From Rotaria sp. Silwood1 (lineage: Eukaryota; Rotifera; Eurotatoria; Philodinida; Philodinidae): a stretch of DNA of 64,000 nt. The stretch lies in NCBI GenBank assembly GCA_905250075.1, contig CAJNOP010000095.1, positions 423,622 through 487,621 on the forward strand. Direction: 5' to 3'. Shown in pieces: positions 1 through 17,641 of the stretch (the first letter of the stretch is position 1; every line of letters begins with the position of its first letter). The translations under genes and the position numbers were made by a program. Under the pieces are notes generated by a model. That model made no database searches. It was not told where the DNA came from and saw only the letters and a list, made by a program, of their open reading frames with translations.

Positions 1-77
1 GTTAAACAAAACATTTCTCTGAATAAATCCAATCATTAAACAAATCTTTTTGACTTTTTTTTCTTGTTCTTTTTTAG

Positions 78-2492
78 ACCGAATCCAGTATGTTCTCCAC
101 CTACATCACAACATAATGAACCAATAAATAAAAATACACCAGCTCGAAATAAAACATATGAATATTATCTTACACATCCTGCACAACAACAACCAATTTA
201 TATTGGACAAAGGTATTTCTATAAACAAATTAATAGCTACAATAAAAAAAAAAGAACAATTCATTTATATTTTCGTTTAGTCCATCTTTGGATATAGCTT
301 CAAGATATATTGATAATGGTTATAATGGAACAACAAATTTAAATGATCTTCGTCCAACAAGTGCAACATCATCAATTCGTTCTCAAGATAGTGGTGTTGC
401 ACAATCTGATCCAAAAACTTCTATTGATTGTAGTGCAAAAACTGAATCAAGTTCAAAAATATCAATTCATAATAGTAATAATCAATATATATCAACTAAT
501 AATCCATTAACAATTGAACATCACAAATTATCATCATCTAAATTAAATCAACATGGATTAATAGCACAATTTGAACAAGATTTTAATTTAAATACAGAAT
601 CAATACGTGAAAAACTTCAACCATTAAATACACAACGACTAAAAATGCATCGTCAAGCAACAAAAGCACTTATAGTAAGTTTAGTTATTCGTTTTATTAT
701 TTGTTTTTTTCATAGAAAAGAAATTTATCTTAAGATGAGTATTTTGGATAATGGTGAAGTTGTACTTGAAACTATACGTACAAAAAGTACAAAACGTCGT
801 ATAGTTGATGTATTTCGTGTATCACATGATGGTTTACATATAATAACATATACACCAAATAGTCGTCATGGTTCACCAGCAAGTGATCATCCACCACCAA
901 TACCACGTGATAAAAATGCTTATCAACAATATCATTTTGATAGATTACCATCAGAATATTGGAAAAAATATCAATATGCTCATAAGTAAATTTTTTCTGA
1001 AAACATATTAAATATCATTATTTTGTTTGTTTTAAGATTTGTTACAGTAGTTCGTTCACGTACAGCTAAAATAATACTTTATACACCTGATGCTAAATGT
1101 TCATTAATGGAAACAGGTGTAGATTTTGAAGCTGTTTTTTTATGTGGTGTTAAAATAACAATATTTCGAGACAATTCTAAATCTAATGATTCATTAAAAA
1201 TAAAAATTATAAATAATAATGATAAATCAGTATCATTATTAGATTATGATCGTATTACAGCACCAAATATATCTTCTATTGAACATTTTAGTCCAGAAAT
1301 ACGTCAAATGATTGATAATGCAATTTTGGTAAATATTATTTTGAAAATTTTTTAAGAATTATTATTATTATTATTTATTTTTTATAGTGTTATAAATTTT
1401 GTCTATCAAAAGATAAAATTCTTGAAGAAAGTCAAAGAAGTTTTTCATCAATTCAAGTTTTTCCTGTTCAATTCGGAAAAAAACATACACAACCAGATTT
1501 ACATAGACCAAGTAAATATTATTTCTTTTTATTAGACATACTCATAGTAATGAACATTTTTTGATTATTAATTAAAACTATGATAACTTGAATATGCTAT
1601 GAATTAATAAAGCTTTTATGATGATGAGATAAAAGTTCAGGAATAGTTTGAGTTATGAATATTTCGCTAATAGGTAAATGCTGAATAGAATAGAATGGTT
1701 TTCAAAATCTGAAGTATTACATTTGTTTTTAACAAATCACACAATTATATCTTGTCAATAGGTACTCCTAGTTCTATTGGCCGGGCTGTTTCAAGTAGAT
1801 TAAGCGGTTCATCATCAACTATCAATGAACCTATTGTCTTACCTTCATCATCATTTGGTACACCTTCGCCAATATTATCTACTCGACCAGAATTTGCCTC
1901 TGAAAATGATATTCGAAAATCAAGAAATCCTTCTAATACATTTTCTATATCATCATCAACAAATGCTGGACGTAATAATATTCAACATTCAAATTCTTCA
2001 TCAGTATTACGTACGTCTGATTATCATCATCAAGTAACTTATATACCTCAATCATCTTTACCAACAACAAATCATTCTCGTTCACAATCAGTACATCCTT
2101 CATCATTTTATACACCTGATACATTATCTAGTTCATCGTTTTCTAATCGTCCATCTTCAACAAATATCAATAATAATATGTGTACATCAACAACATCACT
2201 TAATTCAATAACAAGTGGTGGACCAACAATGATAACAACACGACAAGGAATTAATACAAATAAAATTCCATTAACTCGAAAATCGATAACTGAATATTCA
2301 AATCGAACTTTTCATGTAGTATTTAGTGATGATAGTGTAATGATTATACGTGATGATTCTCCTGATGGACAAATATTTATTGATGCACAAGGTAAATCTT
2401 ATTCATTTGATCGACGACAACCCCATCAACCAGAAGCAATACAAGAGCGCCTAGCACTCTTCTATCAAAATGAACATGATTTAGTTGATTAG
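78..2492 (+). CDS. PLK4: Polo-like kinase 4 (PLK4), C-terminal part, 5' end outside window
   Basis: PLK4 is the Ser/Thr kinase that starts centriole duplication. Only the non-catalytic C-terminal half is here. Six exons fit GT-AG signals: 78-212, 281-674, 735-985, 1037-1328, 1388-1511 and 1762-2492, stop TAG at 2490. Exons 2-4 encode the cryptic polo box: PLNTQRLKMHRQATKA, then MSILDNGEV, a tract ending LPSEYWKKYQYA, and FVTVVRSRTAKI. These line up with the human PLK4 order (RLKPIRQKTK, SILDSGEV, LPEKYWRKYQYA). The last exon has a Ser-rich linker and a third polo box (RTFHVVFSDDSVMIIRDD to the C-terminus). The kinase domain must lie upstream of base 1. Introns are 50-70 nt except the last (250 nt). 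An AATAAA lies at about 2522. The family call is firm; exact splice sites are inferred. Confidence 0.9.
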
Positions 2493-2595
2493 ACAACGTC
2501 TCAATAACAGTAGTGAAAGAAAATAAAGAATTTTGTTGCTCTTTATAGACAAATTTATAAGTCCTATTTTTTTTCTGTTTGCTAAAAAGCAAATA

Positions 2596-2631
<36 letters not shown>

Positions 2632-4691
2632 GTTTTCTTTCTATTCACTTGCCTTTATTATTCGTAATAATAACTGTTTGCTTTTTTTTAAATACGCACC
2701 TGCAAATATATGTAAGGAATTTTTATTAAAAATAAAATAATTAATCATAGATACTTAGATTTATCATTTCTATGATAGAATAGAACATACTTTTTTCTTT
2801 TCTTTCTTTTTTTTTAACTTCAGTTTGTTTATTTTTATTATTAGTATTCTTGTCGTTGTTTTTTTTTGTTTCGAGACAAAGAACAGAAAAAAATCCGTCC
2901 ATTGGTATAATTCTGTTATTGATTTTTTCTTTCTTTTTTTTCTCTGGTATAGTTGTATGTTTTATATGAATTTTTTTTAATACAAAGAAAAATAAAAAAG
3001 AAAAAATTTTTTGTTTCTTAACAAAAGAATGCTGACTAGAATGATTTGTTTATAGGTTTGTAGTAATAAAATATGATAAAATTTAAGTTTTTTTGTTGAA
3101 TAAAGTTTCAAGAGGCACACAATCGACTTGAACAAAAAAAGAAATTTATCCTTATTATACTGATGTAATGATCAAATGAACGACGAACTATTCACTACGT
3201 AGAGTATTTTTTTTCTCACCTTTTTTAGCTTAGAAAAGTTCTCATTTACATCAAGTGTTAATATCTTTTATTCATATAGTTATTATAAACTATCATAGAA
3301 ATTATAATTGTTCATTGATCATTCACTATAAATTATGCTTAAGTTTCAATGAATTATAAAGGAAATAAGAGATCAAATTCGTAACTTTCGAAGTTCTGAC
3401 AAAAATTATCCGTACATTTTCTTTTTTAATCATAAATAGCCAGAATATAAGCTTTTCAATACTCTGAAGGCATCAAAAACAATTCTACATCATCTCGTTT
3501 CTCCATTATAAAACTCAAACTTTTTGATCGAGTTTGTGTTGGATAAAATGTCAATTATTTGAAAATATTATTTTTTCATCTGATGCGGAGGCATAACATT
3601 CATGTAGTCAATCGTAAATGTGTTCAGTCTCCATACTTTGTGTATATTTTGCTTCAACAAAACTTAGACTTTGTGGGACACATGTCCCGAAATGGTACCA
3701 ACGTTTTTGAATTTTTCAATATGACTTTTCGTTCATCTTCAATAAGTTCTGCAAAGCGGTGATTTTGACAATTTGACCTTTATCTTTTACAAGAGAAAAT
3801 TCAAAGTGTTTTGTTGATCTCCAATTGACTAAACCGCTAGTCGAAACTCTATTGACGAAGTTCAAGGTCGCTTTGCACCATATTTATGTAGTCCTTTGTT
3901 AGTTTGCTTGTCTTTTTTTTACTTATTGGATACACGTATTCAAAGTTATCGTGATTTTTTTGTGACGATCTTGAGAATGAAGAGTCGGAAAAAAACTCAG
4001 TCATTCACGCAACGAAGATGAAAATTGTTTTAACCGCTATGATATGTAGAGAATCTTTTTCCGTACATAACTCTTATATTTGAAAATCAAAATTGATTAT
4101 ATCGTGTAAGTTCTTTACTTTTGTTACGCTATGAACAGCAAGATTAGCCAGCTTACTGTAATCCTATCAACACAGTGCATATGAATCTAACCAAACGAGA
4201 ATTTATCAAACCAAACTTAGCATAGGACGTTGTTCTAAATTTCATCTTCTATCTACAAAGACGTAACCTATAATTTCTTCATTTGAGAAACATGTAAATA
4301 GTAAAACTGCTAGCCAAACACTTCAGGTTCAAGTTTGGCATACATCCGAAATTATATTCATTTTTTACCACCAATTATGATTTTGTTTCATTGATTTACA
4401 GAATTCTATAGTGATCGTAATGATTTACCTTCAGTTTCAATCTGATGATGTCAAATTATGAAAATATAAATAACTTTTCAAAAACTCTTATTCTAAAGAT
4501 AATAAAAATTTCATAAATTGTCTCACATATCGAATTGATTTGAAGAAATTTAACTGATGACAATCATCAATATTCTTGGATTAAAATGAATCAATCGTAT
4601 TGATATTACATGAAAACATCTTTTTTCTTTACAAAAACAAAACATATTATCTATACAATATATAACAAAGAAACATGAATAATGATAAATA
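2493..4691. other. Intergenic, tail to tail between PLK4 and the SANT-like gene
   Basis: About 2.2 kb with no supported gene. It begins with the PLK4 3' UTR (AATAAA near 2522) and a TTA trinucleotide run at about 2598-2630. The rest is AT-rich with long T tracts. A 67-codon open stretch at 3559-3762 resembles nothing I know. Confidence 0.6.
2598..2630. repeat. TTA trinucleotide microsatellite
   Basis: About eleven uninterrupted TTA units just past the PLK4 3' end, probably within or beside its 3' UTR. Confidence 0.9.
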
Positions 4692-5702
4692 TCAACTTGA
4701 ATCATCCATATTATTAATATTATGTATTTGTGCAAGAAGTGAATAAAAATTCGACGGTAATGATTGTCGTATTTTTGGATTTTTCTCATCATCGGATGAC
4801 ATTAATGAAGATTTACGTTTTTCTCCTCGATTTGTATTATTATCAGATTGTAATAAAGTTTTTTCTATTTGAGAATTATTAGTCATAAGTAATTGTTGAA
4901 GAACTGAATGAAATGATGATGAATTTGTTTTTGTTGATATAACATTTGTAAGTAATTGAATTAATTGAAGTTGATATGCTCGATCTTCTTGTCGACGTTT
5001 TAATTCAAGATTAGCTTGTTGTTCAAGATATTTATACCAACGAGTCTAGAACAAAAACAAAGACAAAAAATAATCTATATAAATTTCAAAAACCAAAAAT
5101 AAAAAAAAAATTATTCTATACTTCATTTTGTTTTTGATATTGAATTAATCGATCAATAGCTTGAATTAATTTATCTTTAGTTGAATTTTCTAATTGTATA
5201 GAATTTACATTTTCTTGTTGAAGATTTTTTATTTCATCATCAATATCATCATCGATTTCTTCTTCTTCTTCTTCTTCTTCATCATCATCTTTAACATTAT
5301 CAGTTAATACAGATTGAGAATTTGACAATAATGAAGATCCATTGAGATCTTCTATACCAGAAAAAATTCGATGCATTTCATTATAAAATGGACATGGACG
5401 TTGTTGAAAAACATCACCACGTTTAATAGCTTCATTTGTTTGTCGATACATTTTTTTTAATAATTTTATACGCATTTGACATTCTAGAATATTATTTTCA
5501 TTTAACGAAAAGAAAAAACATAATATTTTAACTTACGATCAGCTGTACGAGTTATTCCAATAGCCTGTAGTTGATTTGCAATATCTTCATAGATACAACG
5601 ATTTCGACTATTTAAACGTAATGCTGTTTGAGTTGTTGAATCAGCCCAAAGACGAATTAATGCTTCAGTTTCATTAAAACTCCAGCTAATTCCTCGTGGC
5701 AT
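4692..5702 (-). CDS. Trihelix / Myb-SANT-like DNA-binding protein, 293 aa
   Basis: Three exons on the minus strand, 5702-5537, 5483-5122 and 5045-4692, total 882 nt (293 codons plus TGA). Residues about 4-93 form a Myb/SANT-like (trihelix) domain: W7 and F9 in the first helix, L17 and W19 (IRLWAD), RNRCIYEDIANQL, then ITRTADQCQMRIKLLKKMY, which joins exons 1 and 2 at the usual family motif. The pattern ends with PCPFYNEMHRIF. A strongly acidic Asp/Glu run follows, then a Gln-, Glu- and Arg-rich helical stretch (about 175-215), possibly a coiled coil for self-association, and a Lys/Arg patch (GEKRKSS) that may be a nuclear signal. This looks like the MSANTD type, or a domain captured from a Harbinger-type transposon partner. 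I cannot name an orthologue or a target site. Confidence 0.78.
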
Positions 5703-6754
5703 TCTCTTATTGCTTTCTTAGTTATACGCTTTTTTTTTCAAATTGATTCTTACGTCTGAATATAATACGTTCTAAATAAACGGAAAAGGTCAAAAAAGGA
5801 CAATGTTGCTCATTCTAGACTAGAAAAAATTCATGTTCATATACAGAATGAACAAAATTTCGATGAACTATTGCTGTTTGTCATTGAATTTCATAAACAT
5901 ATGTTCATTTTGTTTTTCGTTTCTATCGTCGAACGAATTTAATGACATAACATAGCAAAAGCAATAGAACGAATTATTTTGTTTTATTCCATCTTTATTG
6001 GCATTGCTTAGCTTAAAAAAAAATACAAAATCGACTTTACTAGTTTATTATATCGTTTTCATTTATTTTTTTACAATGTATTGAATATAAAATAGATTTA
6101 GAAAAAAACAAAGAAACAAGAAAAATCAAAAAATAACTGTTCATCATTACAAGTTTAGTGTCTCTTTCTTCTCGCATAAGTTCAGCAACAATTATTTTCA
6201 TTGGTTGTATACATAAAACATGTTCTAATGGAAAAATAAAGGTATCATTAATAAATATGTTTTTAAGGATAACATGAGTAGTAAGTCTTGAAGACTTATT
6301 ATTTGTTCTTTGGATAACTTTTATATAGGAATCAAGTTTTAATATGAACATTCATTGCACAACTAAACATCGATATTTTCCAATACTTGCAATGAAAACG
6401 AAATAGAACAAAGATAATTTAACATCAATCTTTTTACGTGACTCTATGTAATTTAATATTGATTATTATTAATCGAAGAATTTATTTAGAATATTTTCCC
6501 GGTTTTATAAAATGTTAAATTTTGAGATCATATGGCTCATAAACAAGCTATCTTTTTTTTCAGATGATTCAATGCTTCAAGTGATAAAGAAATAAAAAAT
6601 TTTAGCATAAACAAATCGACAAAATCCAGCTGTTTTGCATGCATCATGAACAGTATAACATATTGAGCAATATTAATAGTATAATTCAGTTTTCAACAAA
6701 ATAGAAAATGCTGATTTAATTATTTTCTTCAAATATTTATGATTGACTACGTTA
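5703..6754. other. Intergenic stretch without a supported gene
   Basis: About 1 kb upstream of the SANT-like gene. A 103-codon open frame on the minus strand (6040-6351) has no domain, no splice context and a hydrophobic, low-complexity end, so I do not call it. The promoter of the SANT-like gene should lie at the left edge. Confidence 0.5.
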
Positions 6755-7300
6755 CAATTCATCAATAGAAATTTTCTACCTATATTGAAAAATTAAATAA
6801 TTCATATGAACTTTATTCAATAATACTCATCAAGTTCAAGTAAGATATGTTTCAGATTTTATTTAACTAGAGCTTCTTCAATTTGCTTTAATCAAATTTA
6901 AAATTTTACCTTAATTTTTTTTTTAGTCTAATACTCTTACTTTAATTGAACTTGTAAGAACTACTTTATCAATATCTTTATCAACAGCAATTGCGCATCA
7001 TCATATTCAGGATCATCACCTCAATTATGTCATGAAATCTTTATCATAACAATACCTTGTATACTATAGTTAACATCTGGTGCAAACTCATTCTACAACA
7101 TCATGAAAAAGATAGAATCGAGACTTTGATTCAAATGATAAAAATACTTCTTTGATAAGAGAAGCACAATAGAGTACAGCAGGTGGTATTTGTCCAGCTG
7201 GTTAAACATAGAGATTAGTATGATTTAACACGAAGTATAAATTTATCACAAGTTAATACTGGTTCAAGTTTTATTATTAATAGAATAATCTAAAAACAGT
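6755..7300 (-). pseudogene. Aldehyde dehydrogenase relic (middle exons only)
   Basis: A degenerate copy of the ALDH genes to the right. Recognisable pieces run in gene order (decreasing coordinates): exon 6 with its splice site (about 7240-7290), exon 7 (about 7140-7200), exon 8 remnant (about 7080-7120), exon 9 (about 6935-7010), exon 10 (about 6830-6900) and a trace of exon 11 (about 6760-6790). Frame and splice sites are broken, for example the exon 10 donor and acceptor region. Intron 10 keeps a stretch shared with the intact gene at 9541-9565, so this copy arose by genomic duplication, not retroposition. N- and C-terminal exons are not recognisable. Confidence 0.8.
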
Positions 7301-8597
7301 ATGCCAATAATTTTTTGCAAGAGATATTTATCATTAAAGACAACGTCGTATGACACGAAATATTGCTTATAATCCAATTAGAAAGGACTTTAGCCTTTTT
7401 AATCAATAGTTTATATTATTCTAATAATTCAGTTAGCGAATCTAGTAAAATGACACAATGACATATTATAAAAAAAAACTCTTCATATCAATGTCATATT
7501 TTTTATAAATTTATAATATAAAATTTACTGAGTTCATTCCATATCAAATAGTGACTAGGTGAAATAAAGTTTTCAAAGCAAAATTTTCTGATTGAAAAGA
7601 ACTAAGTTCAAGAATAATAAAGATTTTTATTAAATAGTTACATTTCAAAAATTTTTATGAAATTCATGATGTCCAAAATGAAACAATACATGGAAGACTA
7701 TACCTCTATAAATATAAACATGAAAATTGCTCCATGCAACATTGTGCCGTACAACATGTGATCAAATAACATATCTAATACAGTTTTTAATACTTTTTTG
7801 AAATATTATTTTATGCGTTGAAATTATTTGAATATTAATAGATAAAGAATTTTCCATAAAGACCTGAAATGGACTTGAGAATATTCATTTTGGAGAGTTC
7901 TGTGTAAATCAATACAATAAAAAGTAGTTGGTCATGGGAAGAACTACGATCGGAAAAAAAACAATTAATGACTTTGTCACTAGTCAAAAAAACCGAACAA
8001 TTACGTAGATTGATCTGAAAATTTCTATAGGTATCCGATATAGTGTAGCCGATGTTTTGATGATCATCTTACAGTTTTAGCTAAAAATAAATCTTTCTAC
8101 TGATTGAATAATTCTGACAACGTCTGTATATATAAATTTATTCAATGGGTTAAGAGTTATTCACGTGAATGTTCCGGACTGATTTTTAGAGAAACCATAT
8201 ATAATCATTAGTTAGGATTTGAACACAATAGAAAAAAAAAGATTGATCAAACTTTTTCTTTCTCAATATTTAATCAGCATCTATACATTGTAGTTGTATA
8301 GCTTTTATCTAATTAAAAAGTACAACTTATTTATAATTATATGTATGAATGATATGTATGATTTGCAATCGATATATGCATGATAACAATGATTTTGATT
8401 ATATAAACACAAAAGTTATTTGTGTCACTGAATTAATTCAAAGAATGATTACTGAACTTCAGACATTAAATTGACTAAACCGATCGATACATTTTTTTTT
8501 TCATTTATTAAAACAGTTTGAATTCCTTAAATGTCAAAGATTTAAACTAGCAAATCAAAATAGCTGTTCCTAATTAGAAATTGGTTGTTTTTTCTTC
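7301..8597. other. Intergenic, downstream of ALDH-A
   Basis: About 1.3 kb of AT-rich sequence with no supported gene. It may hold further decayed ALDH sequence next to the relic, but I could not match any piece to an exon. The 3' UTR of ALDH-A lies at the right edge. Confidence 0.5.
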
Positions 8598-10848
<2,251 letters not shown>

Positions 10849-11307
10849 CTAAAAAAAATGCGACGAAAAAAAAATCATTCAAAGTTAAAATCAATGTGTT
10901 TCGATTCACAAACGATGAGATTACACTGTCATCGTCATCTTATATTGATAAAAAGACATTTATATACTCCGTTTTGTATTTTGCCTTCACGTTCTCTTTC
11001 CTTTGCGCACAAACACAACCCCGTTTTTTTTCTTTCTTACACGCCACGCATTCCCTCGTTCTCACTATCTCGCGAACAAGCAAATAAAATATGAAAAGAG
11101 TCGATTTTATCCTTTCTAACATACTGATATAATAAATGTGCATCACAAAAGTATTGCGAAATATGAAATTATCAAATAGACACAAAATTATGAATGACCA
11201 AATTTATGTATTGATTGAGAATCTAATAAAAATGCCTGTAAATAAAGAAAAACAACGCAACTCATTCATCAATAAAACACTAATTAATATGAAGTTCAAA
11301 TAAAGTT
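10849..11307. other. ALDH-A 5' region and ALDH-B 3' region
   Basis: A 459-bp spacer between two tandem genes on the minus strand. It should contain the ALDH-A promoter and the ALDH-B terminator. It is less AT-rich than other spacers, with pyrimidine-rich tracts. Open frames on both strands here overlap and resemble no protein. Confidence 0.6.
10959..10967 (-). promoter_or_regulatory. Candidate TATA box upstream of ALDH-A
   Basis: Minus-strand TATATAAAT lies about 115 bp upstream of the ALDH-A start codon. In such AT-rich DNA this could be chance; position is the only support. Confidence 0.3.
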
Positions 11308-13511
<2,204 letters not shown>

Positions 13512-13554
13512 CTATGACAAAAAAATCAATCATGATCATAAATTAAAAGAAATA

Positions 13555-13654
13555 NNNNNNNNNNNNNNNNNNNNNNNNNNNNNNNNNNNNNNNNNNNNNN
13601 NNNNNNNNNNNNNNNNNNNNNNNNNNNNNNNNNNNNNNNNNNNNNNNNNNNNNN
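13555..13654. other. Assembly gap of exactly 100 N
   Basis: One hundred consecutive N, the usual placeholder for a gap of unknown size. It removes ALDH-B exon 1 and the downstream (C-terminal) exons of the next copy. Confidence 0.98.
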
Positions 13655-13729
13655 AACAAGCTATAACCTACAAACTTCGATAAAGTGCTATTTTTATCAT
13701 ATATAAGTGGTAGCTCTTGAATTTTTCTA

Positions 13730-15015
13730 TATTATTTCAATATGAATGATAATCTTTGACTATGAATACATTGAAGACACATATGATGATAGTATGTGAT
13801 AATACGATCAGCATCTTCGCAGATTATCAATAGTGATTTTTCACCTATTTACAACAAAAACATTATACTTATTTCATGTTTGAATGTACTTTTGTACCAC
13901 GTTCGAGCATAACACAGTTAATATTTGATCTTCCTACAGCTTCTTGAATTTTTTTTTCTATTAACATTGGGATAACGAATATTTCTTGTATTTTTTTTTG
14001 CTTTAATATTTCTACTTCAAGTGAACCTGTAAAAGCTACTTTCTCAATACTTTCATGAACAGCAATTTCATAGCCAAACAACATCCGGTGAAAATCCAAC
14101 CTAGAGCATCATAAGAAGACAGAATCGAAAGTTTGACTCAAATGATGAAAAATACTTCTTTGATAAGACAAGCACAATAAAGTACAGTTAATGGTGTTTG
14201 TTCAACGAGTTTTGAGGATCATGACATTACCTGTAAAATAGTTCAATATATAGATTCGTGTGATTCAACACGGAGTACTAATTTACCACAAGTTAATACT
14301 GGTGCAACTTTAAAGGCTAGCATGATAAGCTTAAATAACTGAATACATGTTATCTCATGGCACTTATTTATGAGAAAAGTGAACTTTATCGGAAAGTTTT
14401 TTAAAAAAATGGAAAAAATATCAAGTATTTCCGTATATGGAATATTTTTATCAGCCCATCCAGCATCTGAAAAATATGAGTGTCAACAAAATTGAAACAG
14501 AATATCATCATTCTTTACCATAATCAAGACAAGCTGCTGAAGCAAAAACTTCACCAACACTATTATTGATGATTTCTCCACCATTTAATGTTGCCAATTT
14601 CTGAAAAGATGAATAGTGTTATGAGTGAAAAAAAACGCTTTTGAAATTTATACCGATAAATAATCGACATCACGTCGAAATAGATTTGCAAATTTGCGTA
14701 GCAAATTACCACGTTCAGCGGGTTGATAGTTACACCAAATTGACTTAATCTCGGAAGCTTTCTTCGCAGCTTCAACAGCTTTGTCAATATCAGCCTATGA
14801 CAAAAAAAATCAATCATGATCATAGATTAAAAGAAACATGGGTAAGTATACTCTTACTTTTGTGCCTTCTTCTACTTGACAAATTTCTTTTCCTGTACAT
14901 GGAGATTGAAGACAGGAAATGTTTTACCATTTGTTGCTTTGTGCCATTTGCTGTTGATAAAAATTTGTGTATATTTTATTTCGATATCCGAAACTTTTAT
15001 ATTTTTATCAGTCAT
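13730..15015 (-). pseudogene. Aldehyde dehydrogenase pseudogene, close copy of ALDH-B (ALDH-C)
   Basis: This copy closely matches ALDH-B, including introns; compare 14700-14830 with 13400-13550. It begins at ATG 15015 ([19 protein letters not shown]) and carries exons 1-11 in part. Exon 1 has a one-base deletion after KTFPVFN that shifts the frame. A deletion fuses exon 9 to exon 8 (about 14070-14100). Another removes most of exon 4 including the microexon donor side (about 14420-14455), and several splice sites are gone. The C-terminal exons would lie in the N gap or are lost. It shows what ALDH-B exon 1 should look like, about 60 bp past its exon 2. Confidence 0.85.
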
Positions 15016-15448
15016 TATTTAAAACAGCTTATCGTTTTTTAACGCGATAATAATACTAACTCGTTACCTCTTCATATATATGGATGAAAAAACAATTTTC
15101 TAAATAGTAAACGTTCCGCTTTATGACTCCCATTTTATCAAGTATCTATCTGCTGTTGGATGTATTGTTTGTTCTTCATAACACCTTGAGGAAAGGGATG
15201 TAAGGAATATACAGAGTAAATGTTTTTTATTTTGTCAAAATAAAATATATCTGATATACCGCAAGTAAATCACAGACAATATGAAGTTAATCGCGTTTTA
15301 GAATCAGAAATCATCGAAACAAAACAGTAAAATCGAGCAAAAAGAACGAAATTATAATCAAAAATAAAATTAATGTGTTCACAAGCGAGGTGCTGAAAAT
15401 AAGAAGTAGAACTTAACTATATATCGATTGCATTATATAAAAATATTA

Positions 15449-16385
15449 GTCAATTTTCATTGAAACGGTTTTTGTTTCATAATATTCTACAAGGCTATAT
15501 TGTCCTAATTAACGTTCATGATCGAATTGTTTGAAATCACTGATTAGAGCTTGAAAGAATATTCAATACTTACGATAGGCATCTTCACAAATGATCAACA
15601 ATGATTTACTGTCTATATTTGACAAAAAAAATAATGCATTCAGATTAAACATGTGATTAAGCGGATCAAAGTCAAGTGAGATACGTTTGAGATTATTTTA
15701 GGCTTAACGTTCTTCAATCTTTGTTATCGTTCTAAAAAAATGCAACATATTCGTACTATTTAATTTTGTAAAATCTTACTTCAGATAAACTTATGAAAAT
15801 TATTTCATGAATTTCTTTTTATACATGATTATTGCTTGACCACAATTGGGTCCATCACTTAAAATACTCTTACAAAGTCCTTGATGTGAATACGAGGAAA
15901 GAGAAATAGGACACTTTGAATTGTGATATTAATCAAAGAAAGGACCTACTCTAAGAATCACAACTTCATTATCTTTCAATACTTTGCCACTATTTAATGT
16001 TTTCAATTTCTAAATATTCAATGACCATTCGAATGGGAAAATGATGATAAATGCTACAAGCATATATAATCTACATCACATTCACGTAAATCAGCCAATT
16101 TACTGATCATGATAGCAGATACCGCTGGTTCTTATTTTTGTCAAAGAGAATATTGTTAAAAACCTTTTTCAGCAACTCCGATTGCTGTATCAATACTACT
16201 TTATCGAAAACAATAGACAAAAAAAAGCGTGAGAAGAAGAAAAAGTTCTATATTTTCATACTTTTGTGTCTTGTTCTACTAGGCAAATTACTTCATATGA
16301 ACTTAGATAGATGACAAAAAATATTTTTCCTTCGATTATCTATTGTTCTTCATTGTTAATAACGATCTCAATGTATTTAATTTAC
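15449..16385 (-). pseudogene. Aldehyde dehydrogenase relic, strongly decayed (ALDH-D)
   Basis: An older copy. Exon 1 (about 16260-16385), exon 2 (about 16070-16200), exon 3 (about 15955-16015), exon 9 (about 15780-15865), exon 10 (about 15670-15730), exon 11 (about 15570-15615) and the last exon (about 15449-15560) are each recognisable but full of substitutions, stops and indels. Exons 4-8 and 12-14 are missing. Residual introns between the exons again point to DNA-level tandem duplication. Confidence 0.78.
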
Positions 16386-17641
16386 CTATGACAAAGTGTT
16401 GATGCTTATTCAAGCATTGGATATGTTGATATACTCGATTGAGTGTAGAACATGAAGTATATTTCAAACCTGATAGAAATATAGTAAAGATGCATCTTTG
16501 ATAGTCATCTATTCTTGCTTCGAGTTCAATTTTTGTTTTGATCATATCAGAGTAAAAAAACAAGAATGACGTTGTATTTGATATTGGCTTTGAATAAAAA
16601 TCCTACTCGGATTATCATCATCGTTTAACGAGAGAATAACAGTTTTAATGATACTCGAACGTGGTAAGAGCTGACATTTTGTTTTTATTTTCTATTATTT
16701 TCCAGAATGAAAATGACGTATATATATATAATATTTCAATCTTATATAATGACCCAAGCTTTACAAAGTTATAAAAGAAATTTAATTTAAGGTTATACGA
16801 CGAATTAATTGGCAAATATTCACTACTCGTTTGAATATGTCAAAAGTTACGTTGTTTAACACAAACTATGAATAGTAAATTTAAAGAATAAGAATAAAAT
16901 ATTTCAAACTTTTGTATTAGTCTATGCAAAGCTTTTTACATTTACATTTGCATGGACTATTTCAGCAGCACAAAACATCAAATATCTTTGTCTAAACTAG
17001 ATTTTCCTGCCTTTAAAAAGTCAACTCATAATTCCTTAACTCGAAGTCCTACAAAAAACCTTGAACTCATATTGAGAAAGAAAACCACAAAATTCTGATT
17101 CGAACACAAGTTTTTCAAATTTCTGCAAACTCCTGAAAAAGGCTAAAAAAAGAAATGAATCTTTCGTCTAATTACTTTCCAAGCATCCCTTAAATGTAAT
17201 GACTTTTATGTATGCACACTTCATATTTGATCGTAAATTATGTTTAACAGGAGAAAAATAATACAAGTCTATATTATCCTTTTGAAAAAAAATGATTAAT
17301 TATAACAACCTACAAACTTATTTGGAATTATTCTAAATATTAAAAATTAAATAATTTACAAATGATGTTTAATCACACCTAAAAACATCTAATAAAAAAA
17401 AGTGTTTGAACGTTTAAAAAGAATACTAATATTTATGCGTGTATTAATAATTTCACAACAATTTAATTCGTTTATGATATATGGAAACAGAACCTGTTTA
17501 TAATCACTATTATTATAACTATATGTGAATAACAATAGGGACAAAAAAAAACACAAAAAAGACGAGTGAGAAATAAATAAAGTCTACATGGAACAACCAA
17601 AAGAAAAATATCTATTAGAAAAAGAGATACTTTTCTTTTGT
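16386..17641. other. Intergenic stretch between the ALDH cluster and the acyltransferase
   Basis: About 1.25 kb of AT-rich sequence. A 75-codon minus-strand frame (16336-16563) overlaps the end of relic D and has no recognisable domain. I see nothing else. Confidence 0.55.

Noticed and set aside
2377..2592. Minus-strand frame opposite the PLK4 C-terminus
   Set aside because: Shadow of the PLK4 polo-box exon.
6040..6351. Minus-strand 103-codon open frame
   Set aside because: No domain, no neighbouring exon, hydrophobic AT-rich end; expected by chance in AT-rich DNA of this length.
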